This document shows positions 1-8,095 of a stretch of 25,728 bases of DNA, one piece after another. The first letter of the stretch is position 1. The number at the start of each line of letters is the position of its first letter. Below the pieces are notes generated by a model. The model was not told where the DNA came from. It ran no database searches and saw only the letters and a program-made list of their open reading frames with translations. Origin of the DNA: an uncultured Prevotella sp. Lineage in GTDB: Bacteria > Bacteroidota > Bacteroidia > Bacteroidales > Bacteroidaceae. The stretch lies in NCBI GenBank assembly GCA_900550635.1, contig URSZ01000016.1:1-25728 (forward strand), read 5' to 3'. A program made the position numbers and the translations under genes.

Positions 1-1359
1 CCTTCCACCATGCTCACTGACCTTTGCGACTCGCTCGGCATGTTCGTCATGGCCGAATCGTTCGACAGCTGGAAAGAGGGCAAAACCCAGAACGCTTACA
101 GCAGGTTTTATGATGAATGGTGGGAAAAAGACCTCACAAACCTTATATTCTGCCACAGAAACCACCCCTCCATCATAATGTGGAGCATAGGAAACGAGAT
201 TCCGGAGCAGAACAGCGCCGCCGGGGCGGAACGTTGCCGCAACATGGTCGCGCTTTGCCACAAGCTCGACCCCACGCGCCCCGTGACTGCCGGAATGAAC
301 TCCGACATGGGCGTGCTGCGCAGCGGTTTCGCGCAGGCGCTCGACATATTCGGAATAAACTACCACATACAGAAATACGAGGAAATCATCGACTCCATCC
401 CGCAGGGCTTCATTCTCGGTGCCGAGACGGCTTCCGCGCTCAGCAGCCGCGGCGTCTACAAGTTCCCGGTGCGTTACCAGTACCTGCCGCAGTATCCCGA
501 CTTGCAGGTGTCGAGCTATGATTATGAAAGCGTGTCGTGGGGCAACATACCCGAGGACGACGGTTTCATGCAGGACGACAAGCCCTGGGTGGTAGGCGAG
601 TTCGTATGGACGGGCTTTGACTACCTGGGCGAGCCTACGCCTTATTTCGACAAATGGCCCGCACGCAGCAGCTACTTCGGTATTGTAGACCTGGCCGGGC
701 TGCCCAAGGACCGCTATTACTGGTACCGCAGCCGCTGGAACACAAGCGACAACACCATACACCTGCTGCCGCACTGGACCTGGCCGGGACGCGAGGGACA
801 GGTAACGCCCGTTATCTGCTACTCCAACTTCGACGACGCAGAGCTCTTCGTCAACGGCAAGAGCCAGGGAAGGGTGAAGAAAGACGTTACGCGCAAGTTC
901 GGCCGCTACCGCCTGAAATGGGACAACGTGAAGTATGAACCGGGCGAACTCAAGGTGGTTGTTTACGACAAGGCTGGACGTGTGGCCGGAGAGGAGGTAG
1001 TGCGCACAGCCGGCAAGCCTGCACGTATCGTGCTTGAGGCCGACCGCACAACCCTCAAGGCAGACGGCGACGACATAGCTTTCGTTACCGTAAAGGTTGT
1101 GGACGCAAACGGGGTGGAATGCCCCACGGCCGACAACCAGCTTAACTTCAAGGTGAGCGGCGCGGCAAGCTACCAGGCTGCCTGCAACGGCGACCCCACG
1201 TCGCTCGAGCCGTTCATGAAGCCCACGATGAAGCTGTTCAACGGCGCAGTGGTTGTGCTCGTGCGTGCGGAGCAGAAAAAAGGCAAGGCAACGCTTACCG
1301 TGACCGACGCGGCCAACAAGGAGCTCTCGGCTTCGCTCTCGCTGAATATAGAGAAGTAG
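1..1359 (+). CDS. Glycoside hydrolase family 2 (beta-galactosidase-like), 3' part
   Basis: The reading frame is already open at base 1 (Pro-Ser-Thr before the first ATG at 10), so the gene starts outside the window. About 452 residues remain: the end of the TIM barrel and the C-terminal domains. Counting from the ATG at 10, HRNHPSIIMWSIGNE carries the acid/base Glu (E63, Asn-Glu pair). The strand FILGAETAS carries E139, which by position should be the nucleophile (LacZ E537 equivalent). GEFVWTGFDYLGEP (196-209) is the eighth barrel strand. Residues about 235-335 resemble the DUF4982 linker domain and about 336-449 a C-terminal Ig-like GH2 domain. Family enzymes release beta-linked galactose or related sugars from glycans, usually in the periplasm as part of polysaccharide utilisation loci. 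Substrate cannot be told from this part. A perfect hairpin terminator follows 75 bp after the stop. Confidence 0.93.
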   Translation, partial: PSTMLTDLCDSLGMFVMAESFDSWKEGKTQNAYSRFYDEWWEKDLTNLIFCHRNHPSIIMWSIGNEIPEQNSAAGAERCRNMVALCHKLDPTRPVTAGMNSDMGVLRSGFAQALDIFGINYHIQKYEEIIDSIPQGFILGAETASALSSRGVYKFPVRYQYLPQYPDLQVSSYDYESVSWGNIPEDDGFMQDDKPWVVGEFVWTGFDYLGEPTPYFDKWPARSSYFGIVDLAGLPKDRYYWYRSRWNTSDNTIHLLPHWTWPGREGQVTPVICYSNFDDAELFVNGKSQGRVKKDVTRKFGRYRLKWDNVKYEPGELKVVVYDKAGRVAGEEVVRTAGKPARIVLEADRTTLKADGDDIAFVTVKVVDANGVECPTADNQLNFKVSGAASYQAACNGDPTSLEPFMKPTMKLFNGAVVVLVRAEQKKGKATLTVTDAANKELSASLSLNIEK

Positions 1360-1433
1360 GGACGCGCGTTCCCGTCACGGGTTTTTACACCCCTCGGGGA
1401 GCAGCGGGAAATTATCTCTGAGATGTTATAGAT

Positions 1434-1474
1434 AATGCCGGGCATGTGTTGAAACATGCCCGGCATTGTTTTCT
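1434..1474 (+). terminator. Rho-independent terminator after the GH2 gene
   Basis: A perfect 14-bp stem (AATGCCGGGCATGT at 1434-1447 against ACATGCCCGGCATT at 1454-1467) with a 6-nt loop GTTGAA is followed by GTTTTCT. It sits 75 bp after the GH2 stop. Confidence 0.85.
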
Positions 1475-1499
1475 CCCGCTTCCGTTACTCGTCCCGTGA

Positions 1500-1688
1500 A
1501 ACCCGAATCGGTCATTAGGCTTTGTCAAATTGCGTGCTTATGCCAGGCAGATAGCTTCCCGCCCGGCTGAAGGCGTAGCGGGCTACGGCAAAGCCGGGCG
1601 GGAAGACAGATGACGGCAGAAGTGCGTAAGTTGGCGAGGGAACCGCATTCGACGTTACTACTTAATTCCCTAATGACCGTTTTGGGTT
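1500..1688. repeat. 189-bp MITE-like palindromic repeat
   Basis: The ends are 20-bp inverted repeats with 18 of 20 matches (1500-1519 and 1669-1688). Inside is a perfect 14-bp hairpin arm pair, CTTCCCGCCCGGCT (1555-1568) against AGCCGGGCGGGAAG (1592-1605), with a second short stem CGTAG/CTACG at its tip (1574-1578, 1583-1587). There is no reading frame of note and no clear target-site duplication. A 45-bp inverted partial copy of the left end occurs at 7746-7790. This fits a non-autonomous palindromic element; the mobilising enzyme is not in the window. Confidence 0.65.
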
Positions 1689-1810
1689 GAAGTATGTCGC
1701 GCGTATGATTGACGTTTTGTCAATCTGCACGGCGTGAAATGTTAAAGCGCCGGGCCGCATGGCGCAGTTTCCCAAAAGCCTCTCTGCAAGCGTTTTCCGG
1801 CCGCCCGAAA

Positions 1811-1867
1811 ATAGGTCTGAGATATTTTAAAATACAAGGCACATATTTCGAAATATGTCCGACCTTT
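1811..1867 (-). repeat. Triple-unit intergenic element A
   Basis: Three 15-bp units at 1811-1825, 1832-1846 and 1853-1867 with spacers TTTAAA and TTCGAA. Units: ATAGGTCTGAGATAT, ATACAAGGCACATAT and ATATGTCCGACCTTT. The leader (revcomp GGAGAAAAGAAA, then a TTTTAACTATTGTGAAC-like block) is on the right, so the element is given as minus. It lies 233 bp before the SpmA-SpmB start. Confidence 0.8.
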
Positions 1868-2100
1868 TTTTTCTTTTCTCCTATCCCTGTCTGAAATACT
1901 CCCAAGACGTTCCTGTTTTTCCGTTCACAATAGTTAAAACCGGCTGCGGGCCGCCATGTTTCCCGCTTTGCCGTTCCCGATGTAAGGCGCACGTACCGTT
2001 TTTGCCGCATAGCGTGCGCGGCCGACGGCTTATGCAGGGAAAAGCAATGTTTTGTAAAAAAATCTGACTAATTTTACGGCCGCATAAAAACAAACATCCC

Positions 2101-3333
2101 ATGGTTCTCAATTATATATGGATAGCTTTCTTCGGCATAGCGTTTGTCGTGGCCGTGGTGAAGCTCGTTTTCTTTGGCGACACCACGGTGTTTCCCGCCA
2201 TTATGAACTCCACGTTCGAAACGGCCAAGACGGCTTTTGAAATCTCGCTCGGACTAACGGGCGTGCTGTCGCTCTGGCTCGGCATAATGAAGATAGGCGA
2301 GCGTGGCGGGCTGGTGCAGGCCCTTTCGCGCGGGCTTTACCCGGTGTTCAGCAAGCTCTTTCCGGACATACCCAAGGGACATCCCGCCATGGGCAACATT
2401 TTCATGAACATGGCGGCCAACATGCTCGGCCTCGACAACGCGGCTACGCCGCTCGGCCTCAAGGCCATGGAGAAGCTGCAGGAACTGAACCCCAGGAAGG
2501 ACACCGCAACGAATGCCATGATAATGTTCCTCGTGCTGAACACCTCGGGGCTTGTAATCGTGCCTGTGGGAATCATGGTGTACCGTGCGCAGCTCGGGGC
2601 GGCGCAGCCCACCGACGTGTTCATCCCCATACTCATAGCTACGTTCATTGCCACGCTTGCCGGAATAATCGCCACAAGCATTTACCAGCGTATCAACCTG
2701 TTCAACCGCACGCTCATGCTCACCCTCGGCGGCGCCTGCGCCTGTGTGGCGGCCATAATATTCGGTTTTGCCCAGCTCGACCGGGCAACGATGGACATTG
2801 TGGGCACGTCGGTGGCCAACATAATGCTTTTCTCAATTATTGTGCTGTTCATAGCAGTGGGAGTAAGGAAGAAGGTTAACGTTTACGACGCTTTCATCGA
2901 GGGCGCAAAGGGAGGCTTCGAGACAGCCGTGCGCATAATTCCTTATCTCGTGGCCATACTTGTTGGCATTGGCGTTTTCCGTGCCGCCGGAGTAATGGAC
3001 TGGATAACCGGGGGCATTGCGTGGGTGGCCGCGGAGCTCGGCGCGCCTACCGACTGGGTGGGGGCATTGCCCACTGCGCTCATGAAACCCCTGAGCGGCA
3101 GCGGCTCGCGCGGCATGATGGTCGACTGCATGACGGCGTTCGGCCCCGATTCGTTCACCGGGCGGCTGAGCTGCCTGTTCCAGGGCTCCACCGACACGAC
3201 GTTCTACATACTGGCCGTTTACTTCGGCAGCGTGGGCATAAGGTACACGCGCCACGCCGTTACGTGCGGCCTTATAGCCGACGTGGCCGGTACGATAGCG
3301 GCAATAGCCGTATGTTACATGTTTTTCGGTTGA
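2101..3333 (+). CDS. SpmA-SpmB fusion, nucleoside-recognition (Gate) domain membrane protein
   Basis: The 410-aa integral membrane protein joins two domains that are separate in Bacillus as spore maturation proteins SpmA (about 1-200) and SpmB (about 235-410). Signature segments are FMNMAANMLGLDNAATPLGLKAM (101-123) in the SpmA half, and KPLSGSGSRGMMVD (329-342) and GSTDTTFYILAVYFGSVGI (362-380) in the SpmB half; each half has several hydrophobic helices. Both halves belong to the Gate/nucleoside-recognition family. The Bacteroidales host does not sporulate, so a spore role is excluded; transport of a small solute is inference. The flippase gene follows after 22 bp, so the two are probably co-transcribed. 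Start chosen as the first ATG, with the helix beginning at residue 4; no Shine-Dalgarno, as is usual here. Confidence 0.9.
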   Translation: MVLNYIWIAFFGIAFVVAVVKLVFFGDTTVFPAIMNSTFETAKTAFEISLGLTGVLSLWLGIMKIGERGGLVQALSRGLYPVFSKLFPDIPKGHPAMGNIFMNMAANMLGLDNAATPLGLKAMEKLQELNPRKDTATNAMIMFLVLNTSGLVIVPVGIMVYRAQLGAAQPTDVFIPILIATFIATLAGIIATSIYQRINLFNRTLMLTLGGACACVAAIIFGFAQLDRATMDIVGTSVANIMLFSIIVLFIAVGVRKKVNVYDAFIEGAKGGFETAVRIIPYLVAILVGIGVFRAAGVMDWITGGIAWVAAELGAPTDWVGALPTALMKPLSGSGSRGMMVDCMTAFGPDSFTGRLSCLFQGSTDTTFYILAVYFGSVGIRYTRHAVTCGLIADVAGTIAAIAVCYMFFG

Positions 3334-3355
3334 TAAAATGATAAGTCAGTAAACA

Positions 3356-4858
3356 ATGGCAAACCTGAAATCCCTTTTCCGCGACACGGCCCTTTACGGG
3401 ATGAGCAGCATAGTGGGAAGATTCCTCAACTACCTGCTCGTGCCGCTCTATACGGCCAAGCTGGCGGCCTCGTCGGGCGGCTACGGCGTGATAACGAACG
3501 TGTACGCCTACACGGCGTTGCTGCTCGTGCTGCTCACGTTCGGCATGGAAACCACCTTCTTCCGCTTCGTCAACAAGGAAGGCGCCGATGTGCGCCGCAC
3601 ATACTCCACGGTGCTCATCATGGTCGGCACGGTGTGCGTGGTGTTCGTGGCGGCGGTGCTGGCGTTCCTCGGGCCGGTGGCCTCGTTTGCCGGTTATCCC
3701 GACCACCCCGACTATGTGGGCATAATGTGCGCCTGCGTGGCTTTGGACGCGTTCCAGTGCATTCCGTTTGCCTGGTTGCGCTACAAACATAAGCCGCTAA
3801 AGTTCGTTACATTGAAGCTGCTGTTCGTGGTGTTGAACATTGCGTTGAACCTTGTCTATTTCCTTCTGCTTCCGGCGCTTTACGCAAATCCGTCCACGCA
3901 CGCTGCGGCTGCTGCGGTGTACGACCCGGCCGTGGGCGTGGGCTACGTGTTCCGTATCAACCTTTTCTGCACCGGGCTTATAACGTTCTTTTTCTGGAAG
4001 GAGCTTACCGGCTTCCGTTATGTATTCGACCGCGCGCTGTGCCGCCGCATGCTTTCGTACAGCTGGCCCATACTCCTGCTCGGCATAGCCGGGATACTTA
4101 ACCAGACGGCCGACAAGATACTCTATCCCCACGTAATGCCCGGGGCGGAGGGCAAGGTGCAGCTCGGAATCTACGGCGCGGCCTCGAAGATAGCCATGAT
4201 TATGGCCATGATAACGCAGGCATTCCGCTACGCCTACGAACCGTTCGTGTTCGGCTCTGCTTCGGAGCGCGGCTCGCGCGAGACGTATGCCCGCGCCATG
4301 AAATACTTTGTCATCTTCACGCTCCTGGCTTTCCTTACGGTTATGGCCTACATCGACGTGTTCAAATACATCATCGCCCCCGACTACTGGGAGGGCCTCA
4401 GGGTCGTGCCCGTGGTCATGGCGGCTGAAATAATGATGGGCATATACTTCAACCTGTCGTTCTGGTACAAGCTGGTCGACAAGACTATCTACGGAGCCGT
4501 GTTCTCGGGCATAGGCTGCGCCGTGCTCATAGCAGTGAACGTAGTGTTCATCCCGCGCTACGGCTACATGGCCTGCGCGTGGGCGGGCTTTGCCGGTTAC
4601 GGCGTGTCCATGCTCCTGTCGTACATCGTGGGGCAGCGCAAATATCCCATATCCTATCCGCTGCGCTCCATAGGTGTTTACGTGGCCCTGGCCGCGCTGT
4701 TCACGGCCGTAATGATGTTGCTGCCGCATACCATGCCCAAACTTGCGCGCATAGCGGTGAACACGGTGCTGCTGGCGGCGTTCGTGGGCCACATCGTGTA
4801 CCACGACTTTCCGCTCTCGGGCCTGCCCGTGGTGGGCAAGTACTTCAGGAAAAGATAA
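3356..4858 (+). CDS. Polysaccharide/lipid-linked oligosaccharide flippase (Wzx-like, MOP superfamily)
   Basis: This 500-aa protein is almost wholly membrane-embedded, with roughly 12-14 hydrophobic helices. It opens with SLFRDTALYGMSSIVGRFLNYLLVPLYT, the usual first helix of Bacteroidetes lipopolysaccharide biosynthesis/flippase proteins of the polysaccharide synthase branch of the MOP superfamily. Charged residues within helices (for example GMETTFFRF near 62-70) fit a carrier that flips lipid-linked glycans across the inner membrane. No glycosyltransferase cluster surrounds it, so its glycan is unknown; a lipid II flippase role cannot be excluded. It starts 22 bp after the SpmA-SpmB stop and ends at a short GC-rich hairpin. 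Start at the first ATG (ACAATGGCAAAC). Confidence 0.88.
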   Translation: MANLKSLFRDTALYGMSSIVGRFLNYLLVPLYTAKLAASSGGYGVITNVYAYTALLLVLLTFGMETTFFRFVNKEGADVRRTYSTVLIMVGTVCVVFVAAVLAFLGPVASFAGYPDHPDYVGIMCACVALDAFQCIPFAWLRYKHKPLKFVTLKLLFVVLNIALNLVYFLLLPALYANPSTHAAAAAVYDPAVGVGYVFRINLFCTGLITFFFWKELTGFRYVFDRALCRRMLSYSWPILLLGIAGILNQTADKILYPHVMPGAEGKVQLGIYGAASKIAMIMAMITQAFRYAYEPFVFGSASERGSRETYARAMKYFVIFTLLAFLTVMAYIDVFKYIIAPDYWEGLRVVPVVMAAEIMMGIYFNLSFWYKLVDKTIYGAVFSGIGCAVLIAVNVVFIPRYGYMACAWAGFAGYGVSMLLSYIVGQRKYPISYPLRSIGVYVALAALFTAVMMLLPHTMPKLARIAVNTVLLAAFVGHIVYHDFPLSGLPVVGKYFRKR

Positions 4859-4860
4859 CG

Positions 4861-4882
4861 CTCCCGCGCAACCTTGCGGGAG
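4861..4882 (+). terminator. GC-rich hairpin after the flippase gene
   Basis: A perfect 7-bp stem CTCCCGC (4861-4867) / GCGGGAG (4876-4882), loop GCAACCTT, starts 2 bp after the flippase stop. There is no T tract behind it, so intrinsic termination is uncertain. Confidence 0.4.
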
Positions 4883-5004
4883 TGGAAGAAAATTCACCTG
4901 CGGCCGCATAAGCATTCATTTGCGTGCCTGAAAAACGGCCTTTGCAACGTACAGAGGACTAACCGGTTACGAGGTGCGAAAAAATGCCCCGCAGAAAAAC
5001 GAAA

Positions 5005-5061
5005 ATATGTCAGACATATTTTGAAATAGGTCGGACATATTTTGAATTATGTCCGATGTAT
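5005..5061 (+). repeat. Triple-unit intergenic element B
   Basis: Units at 5005-5019 (ATATGTCAGACATAT, a palindrome about a central A), 5026-5040 (ATAGGTCGGACATAT) and 5047-5061 (TTATGTCCGATGTAT), both spacers TTTGAA. The A-rich leader (GCAGAAAAACGAAA) is on the left. It sits between the flippase gene and the acyltransferase pseudogene. Confidence 0.85.
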
Positions 5062-5126
5062 TTTTCGCCCCCTGCCGGGCGGAATGAATAAAAAACGAAT
5101 ACGACATTAACTAACCATACATAGAA

Positions 5127-5502
5127 ATGATACCCAGCAACCCCTTACCCTCTAAGCCGCGCTACGAGATTCTCGACGGCCTGCATACTGCTTTTCTTCC
5201 CCGTGGTTGTGCTCATGGGGGCGGGGAGCGTCACCACGGGGCGCACGGCCAAGGCCTGCAAGTTCCTCGGCGACATATCCTATCCGCTCTACATCACGCA
5301 ATATCCCATAGTGTTCACCCTGTTGGGCGGCTGGATAAGCAACACGCCCGAAGCCACGACGGCGCAGGTGGTGTTCACGAGCGTGATGAGCTGCCTGTTC
5401 TGCTTTGCCGCAGCCTACGCGAGCCTCAAGCTCTACGACGAACCCGTGCGCCGCTGGCTCACCGCTCACTGGTTGCACCGCAAGCCGGCTAACGGGAAGT
5501 GA
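5127..5502 (+). pseudogene. Acyltransferase family 3 remnant with internal deletion and frame change
   Basis: The first 19 codons (ending RYEILDGL) are the standard N-terminus of Bacteroidetes membrane acyltransferases (Acyl_transf_3, OatA-like), which normally continue RGVAA. Right after it the sequence jumps, in another frame, to a typical C-terminal part: LFFPVVVLMGAGSV, FLGDISYPLYITQYP, and last helices ending LYDEPVRRWL at 5502. Intact family members are usually 350-400 aa; the two pieces total about 125, so some 250 codons including the catalytic His region are missing. The join is near 5185-5190. Such enzymes O-acetylate or succinylate surface glycans. The product here is surely inactive if the sequence is right; an assembly collapse is the alternative. 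Confidence 0.8.
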
Positions 5503-5569
5503 CGCCCCGCGATGTAGTATGTGAGCCGCCCGTACAAGTAAACAAACATAAAAAAATATAGACTTAGCA

Positions 5570-7729
5570 ATGAAAAAAACACTATTGATTCTTTCTGCCC
5601 TGCTGCTAACGGCCGCCACGTCGCTCCGCGCCGACGGCGGAATGTGGATGCTGGGCAATCTTACCAAACAGACTTACGACGCCATGCGGGCTTACGGCTT
5701 CAGCATGACGCCCGAGGAACTTTCGAACGATAACGGCACTTCGCTGCGCAATGCCGTGGTGCTGTTCGGCGGATACTGTTCCGGCGTGGTGGTGTCGGAC
5801 AACGGGCTTGTCTTTACCAACCACCATTGCGGCTTCGAGAGCATACAGAAACACTCAACCCCGGAGCACGACTACGTAAAGGACGGCTTTTACGCCGCAA
5901 CGCCGGAGGAGGAATGGAACGTGCCGGGCCTGTTCGTCAGCTTCCCGCTGCGCGAGGAGCGTGTAACCGACCGCGTGCTGCCCGTTATAACCGAAAAGGG
6001 CGCAGACGGCGCGCAACATCAGATATGGGGCGACCGCCGCAACCAACTGCTCGACTCGATGGAGACAGTACTCGTTAAGGAAGTGACGGCAAAGGATTCC
6101 ACACTCTGGGCCGAGCTGGTGCCTTACTACGGTGCGAACGAATTCTACGTAACCGTGTACCGCGTTTACCCCGACGTGCGCCTCGTGCTCGCACCACCCT
6201 CGTCTTTGGGCAAGTTCGGCGGCGACACCGACAACTGGGTGTGGCCGCGCGAGACGTGCGACTTCAGCGTATTCCGTATCTATGCCGGCAAGGACAACAT
6301 GCCCGCGCCTTACAGCAAGGATAACGTGCCCTACAAGCCTTCGCGCGTGGCCGCCGTCTCGCTCGACGGTTATAAGGCGGGAGACTTTGCCATGACACTC
6401 GGCTTCCCCGGCTCGACTTACCGATACCTCTCGAGCTACGGCATAGAAGCGCGCATGAATGCCATGAACGACGAGTTTATCAAGGCAGGCAGCCTGCGCC
6501 TTCCCATGTGGAAGGCTGAAATGGACGCCGACCCGGCGCTGCGCCTCAAATACGACAGCAAATACCAGACTTTCTCGAACACTTACAAGAACAGCATTGG
6601 CATGAACAGGAGTATCACGATGTACGGCATACTCGACAGCAAGCGCAAGTTCGAACAGTCGCTCACCGAATGGATAAACGCCGACCCGCAGCGCAAGGCA
6701 AAGTATGGCGACGTGCTTGAAAAACTGCGCCAGGCCTATCCTGATTACACACTCAAACGGAAACAGCTTTACAAAAGCATACTTAATCTCAACTACGACC
6801 TGCAAGTGTTCGAACTTGTGGCTGCAATTTCGCACGGCGACTATTCTAAAGAGAAAGGAATGCGCGACGAGCTCATCGCCGCCGTGCGTGAGATTTACCG
6901 TAACCTCGACTTCCGCCTCGACCTGCGCACGCTTGCCGCCGGCCTTTGGATGTTCCGCGACGAAATGCCTGCCGATACCTATCCCGGCTTTTTCAGCACT
7001 GTCGACAAGCAATACGGCGGTAATTTCGGCGCATATCTGACCGACGTGGCCGCACGCAGCAGCCTTACCGACAGCACCGCAGTGATTGGCCGTCTGAAAC
7101 GCGGAAAAACAAAATGGATTGAACGCGACCCGTTGCGCAAGACGTTGAAGCAGATAAGCAGCAGCCTCGTCAAGATACAGGAAAGCATAGACCCTGCCGC
7201 GGTGAACGAGGGCGAACGCCGCCTTACGCAGGCCGTGCGTGAGATGTACGAGGGCTCGCCGCTGTACAGCGACGCGAACATGACGCTCCGAATGAGCTAC
7301 GGAACGTTCAAGACATACACTCCCTGGGGAGGAAGCGAATATCCGCTCTACACCACGCCGCAGACGCTCGCCGCAAAAGTGGCCAAAGCCGCGCAAAACA
7401 AGGACTACTCCATGGAGGACGATGTGTTGCGCCTTATGACGTCGGGCGATTACGGCCGTTACACTGACAGCCGCAGCAAGAACCTGCAATTGTGCTTCGT
7501 GACCGACAACGACATTACCGGCGGCAACTCCGGAAGCCCGATGTTCAACGGCAAGGGCGAGCTTGTGGGCCTGGCGTTCGACGGAAACTGGGAATCAATG
7601 GCCAACGACTTGCAGTACAGCACCGAACTTACGCGCTGCATAGGCGTTGACATACGTTACGTGATGTACGTAATCGACCGCTGGGCCAAGGCCGACCGCC
7701 TGATGAAGGAAATAAGCCTTGCCCGCTGA
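5570..7729 (+). CDS. S46 family dipeptidyl peptidase, DPP7-like
   Basis: 719 aa, the normal length for family S46. A signal peptide (MKKTLLILSALLLTAATSLRA) ends just before DGGMWML, the usual mature start. The serine-protease triad is visible: His in TNHHCGFE (H86), Asp in ETCDFSVFRIY (D231) and Ser in TGGNSGSPMFNG (S654). The residue 18 past the Ser is Gly (G672, FDGNWE). In this family Gly at that place goes with DPP7, which removes dipeptides with a hydrophobic penultimate residue, while Arg goes with the Asp/Glu-specific DPP11. It should therefore supply dipeptides from extracellular peptides in the periplasm. There is no gene partner nearby; the upstream pseudogene ends 67 bp before it. 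Start at the ATG giving the signal peptide. Confidence 0.95.
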   Translation: MKKTLLILSALLLTAATSLRADGGMWMLGNLTKQTYDAMRAYGFSMTPEELSNDNGTSLRNAVVLFGGYCSGVVVSDNGLVFTNHHCGFESIQKHSTPEHDYVKDGFYAATPEEEWNVPGLFVSFPLREERVTDRVLPVITEKGADGAQHQIWGDRRNQLLDSMETVLVKEVTAKDSTLWAELVPYYGANEFYVTVYRVYPDVRLVLAPPSSLGKFGGDTDNWVWPRETCDFSVFRIYAGKDNMPAPYSKDNVPYKPSRVAAVSLDGYKAGDFAMTLGFPGSTYRYLSSYGIEARMNAMNDEFIKAGSLRLPMWKAEMDADPALRLKYDSKYQTFSNTYKNSIGMNRSITMYGILDSKRKFEQSLTEWINADPQRKAKYGDVLEKLRQAYPDYTLKRKQLYKSILNLNYDLQVFELVAAISHGDYSKEKGMRDELIAAVREIYRNLDFRLDLRTLAAGLWMFRDEMPADTYPGFFSTVDKQYGGNFGAYLTDVAARSSLTDSTAVIGRLKRGKTKWIERDPLRKTLKQISSSLVKIQESIDPAAVNEGERRLTQAVREMYEGSPLYSDANMTLRMSYGTFKTYTPWGGSEYPLYTTPQTLAAKVAKAAQNKDYSMEDDVLRLMTSGDYGRYTDSRSKNLQLCFVTDNDITGGNSGSPMFNGKGELVGLAFDGNWESMANDLQYSTELTRCIGVDIRYVMYVIDRWAKADRLMKEISLAR

Positions 7730-7745
7730 CAGGCGTATATCTTTG

Positions 7746-7790
7746 GGCATAAGCACGCAATTTGGCGAAGCCTAACGGCCGATTTGGGTT
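7746..7790 (-). repeat. Partial inverted copy of the palindromic repeat at 1500-1688
   Basis: These 45 bp match the reverse complement of 1500-1544 at 40 of 45 positions. Only this terminal arm is present; the inner hairpin and opposite arm are missing. It ends just before the tRNA-Gln promoter. Confidence 0.6.
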
Positions 7791-7796
7791 AAAAAA

Positions 7797-7828
7797 TTTT
7801 GCGGTTTCATAAGAATGTTGTACTTTTG
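7797..7828 (+). promoter_or_regulatory. Bacteroidetes-type promoter of tRNA-Gln
   Basis: TTTTG (7797-7801), a 19-bp spacer, then TACTTTTG (7821-7828) match the Bacteroides TTTG-N19-21-TAnnTTTG consensus. The tRNA starts 30 bp downstream. Confidence 0.75.
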
Positions 7829-7857
7829 CCGTGCCGTTTAACGACGGACATAGTGTT

Positions 7858-7928
7858 TGTTCCATGGTGTAATGGTAGCACTAGAGTTTTTGGTTCTCTC
7901 AGTCATCGTTCGAATCGGTGTGGAACAA
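7858..7928 (+). tRNA. tRNA-Gln(TTG)
   Basis: 71 nt fold into a full cloverleaf. The acceptor TGTTCCA (7858-7864) pairs perfectly with TGGAACA (7921-7927), with discriminator A at 7928. The D stem is GTGT/GCAC with loop AATGGTA, the anticodon loop TTTTGGT gives anticodon TTG, and the T loop is TTCGAAT with stem CATCG/CGGTG. CCA is not encoded, as is common in Bacteroidetes. It reads CAA and, by wobble, CAG. Confidence 0.96.
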
Positions 7929-7938
7929 CAAGCAATCC

Positions 7939-7971
7939 AAGTGCAGACTCTCAAGAGTCTGCACTTTTTTT
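7939..7971 (+). terminator. Rho-independent terminator of tRNA-Gln
   Basis: AAGTGCAGACTCT (7939-7951) pairs with AGAGTCTGCACTT (7954-7966), opening at the tip for a small loop, and runs into a T tract (7965-7971). It lies 11 bp after the tRNA. Confidence 0.92.
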
Positions 7972-8000
7972 ATTCTCCGGCTTCATTTTTTTAACTTGTG

Positions 8001-8032
8001 CTTGCGTAATTTCAGAAATTTTTATATTATTG
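8001..8032 (+). promoter_or_regulatory. Candidate promoter of the TonB-domain gene
   Basis: CTTG (8001-8004), 20-bp spacer, then TATTATTG (8025-8032), one mismatch from TAnnTTTG. The ATG is 63 bp downstream. Confidence 0.45.
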
Positions 8033-8095
8033 CAAATAAGTAGCAACGGGCGTGCCGCAAGCCCGCACTTTGGCGGCGTATAATACTTGGAAGTC

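Larger units (their letters stand above)
1360..2100. other. 741-bp intergenic region, no gene
   Basis: No credible gene. It holds a terminator (1434-1474), a 189-bp palindromic repeat (1500-1688), a small GATTGAC/GTCAATC hairpin near 1708-1726, and triple-unit repeat element A (1811-1867) with its leader to the right. A TAATTTTA sequence at 2069-2076 is a weak -7 candidate for the next gene, without a -33 TTTG at proper spacing. Confidence 0.7.

Noticed and set aside
2050..2076. TTTTG plus TAATTTTA as promoter of the SpmA-SpmB gene
   Set aside because: The spacing is 14 bp instead of 19-21 and the -7 box lacks the final G; too weak to list as a feature.
5005..5061. Short regular repeats that might be a mini-CRISPR array
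   Set aside because: The units differ in sequence, the 6-bp spacers are too short, there are always just three units, and no cas gene is present.
5855..7489. 544-aa open frame on the minus strand
   Set aside because: It lies wholly opposite the S46 peptidase, has Arg/His/Val-rich shadow composition and no family motif; GC-rich codons suppress stops in the antisense frame.
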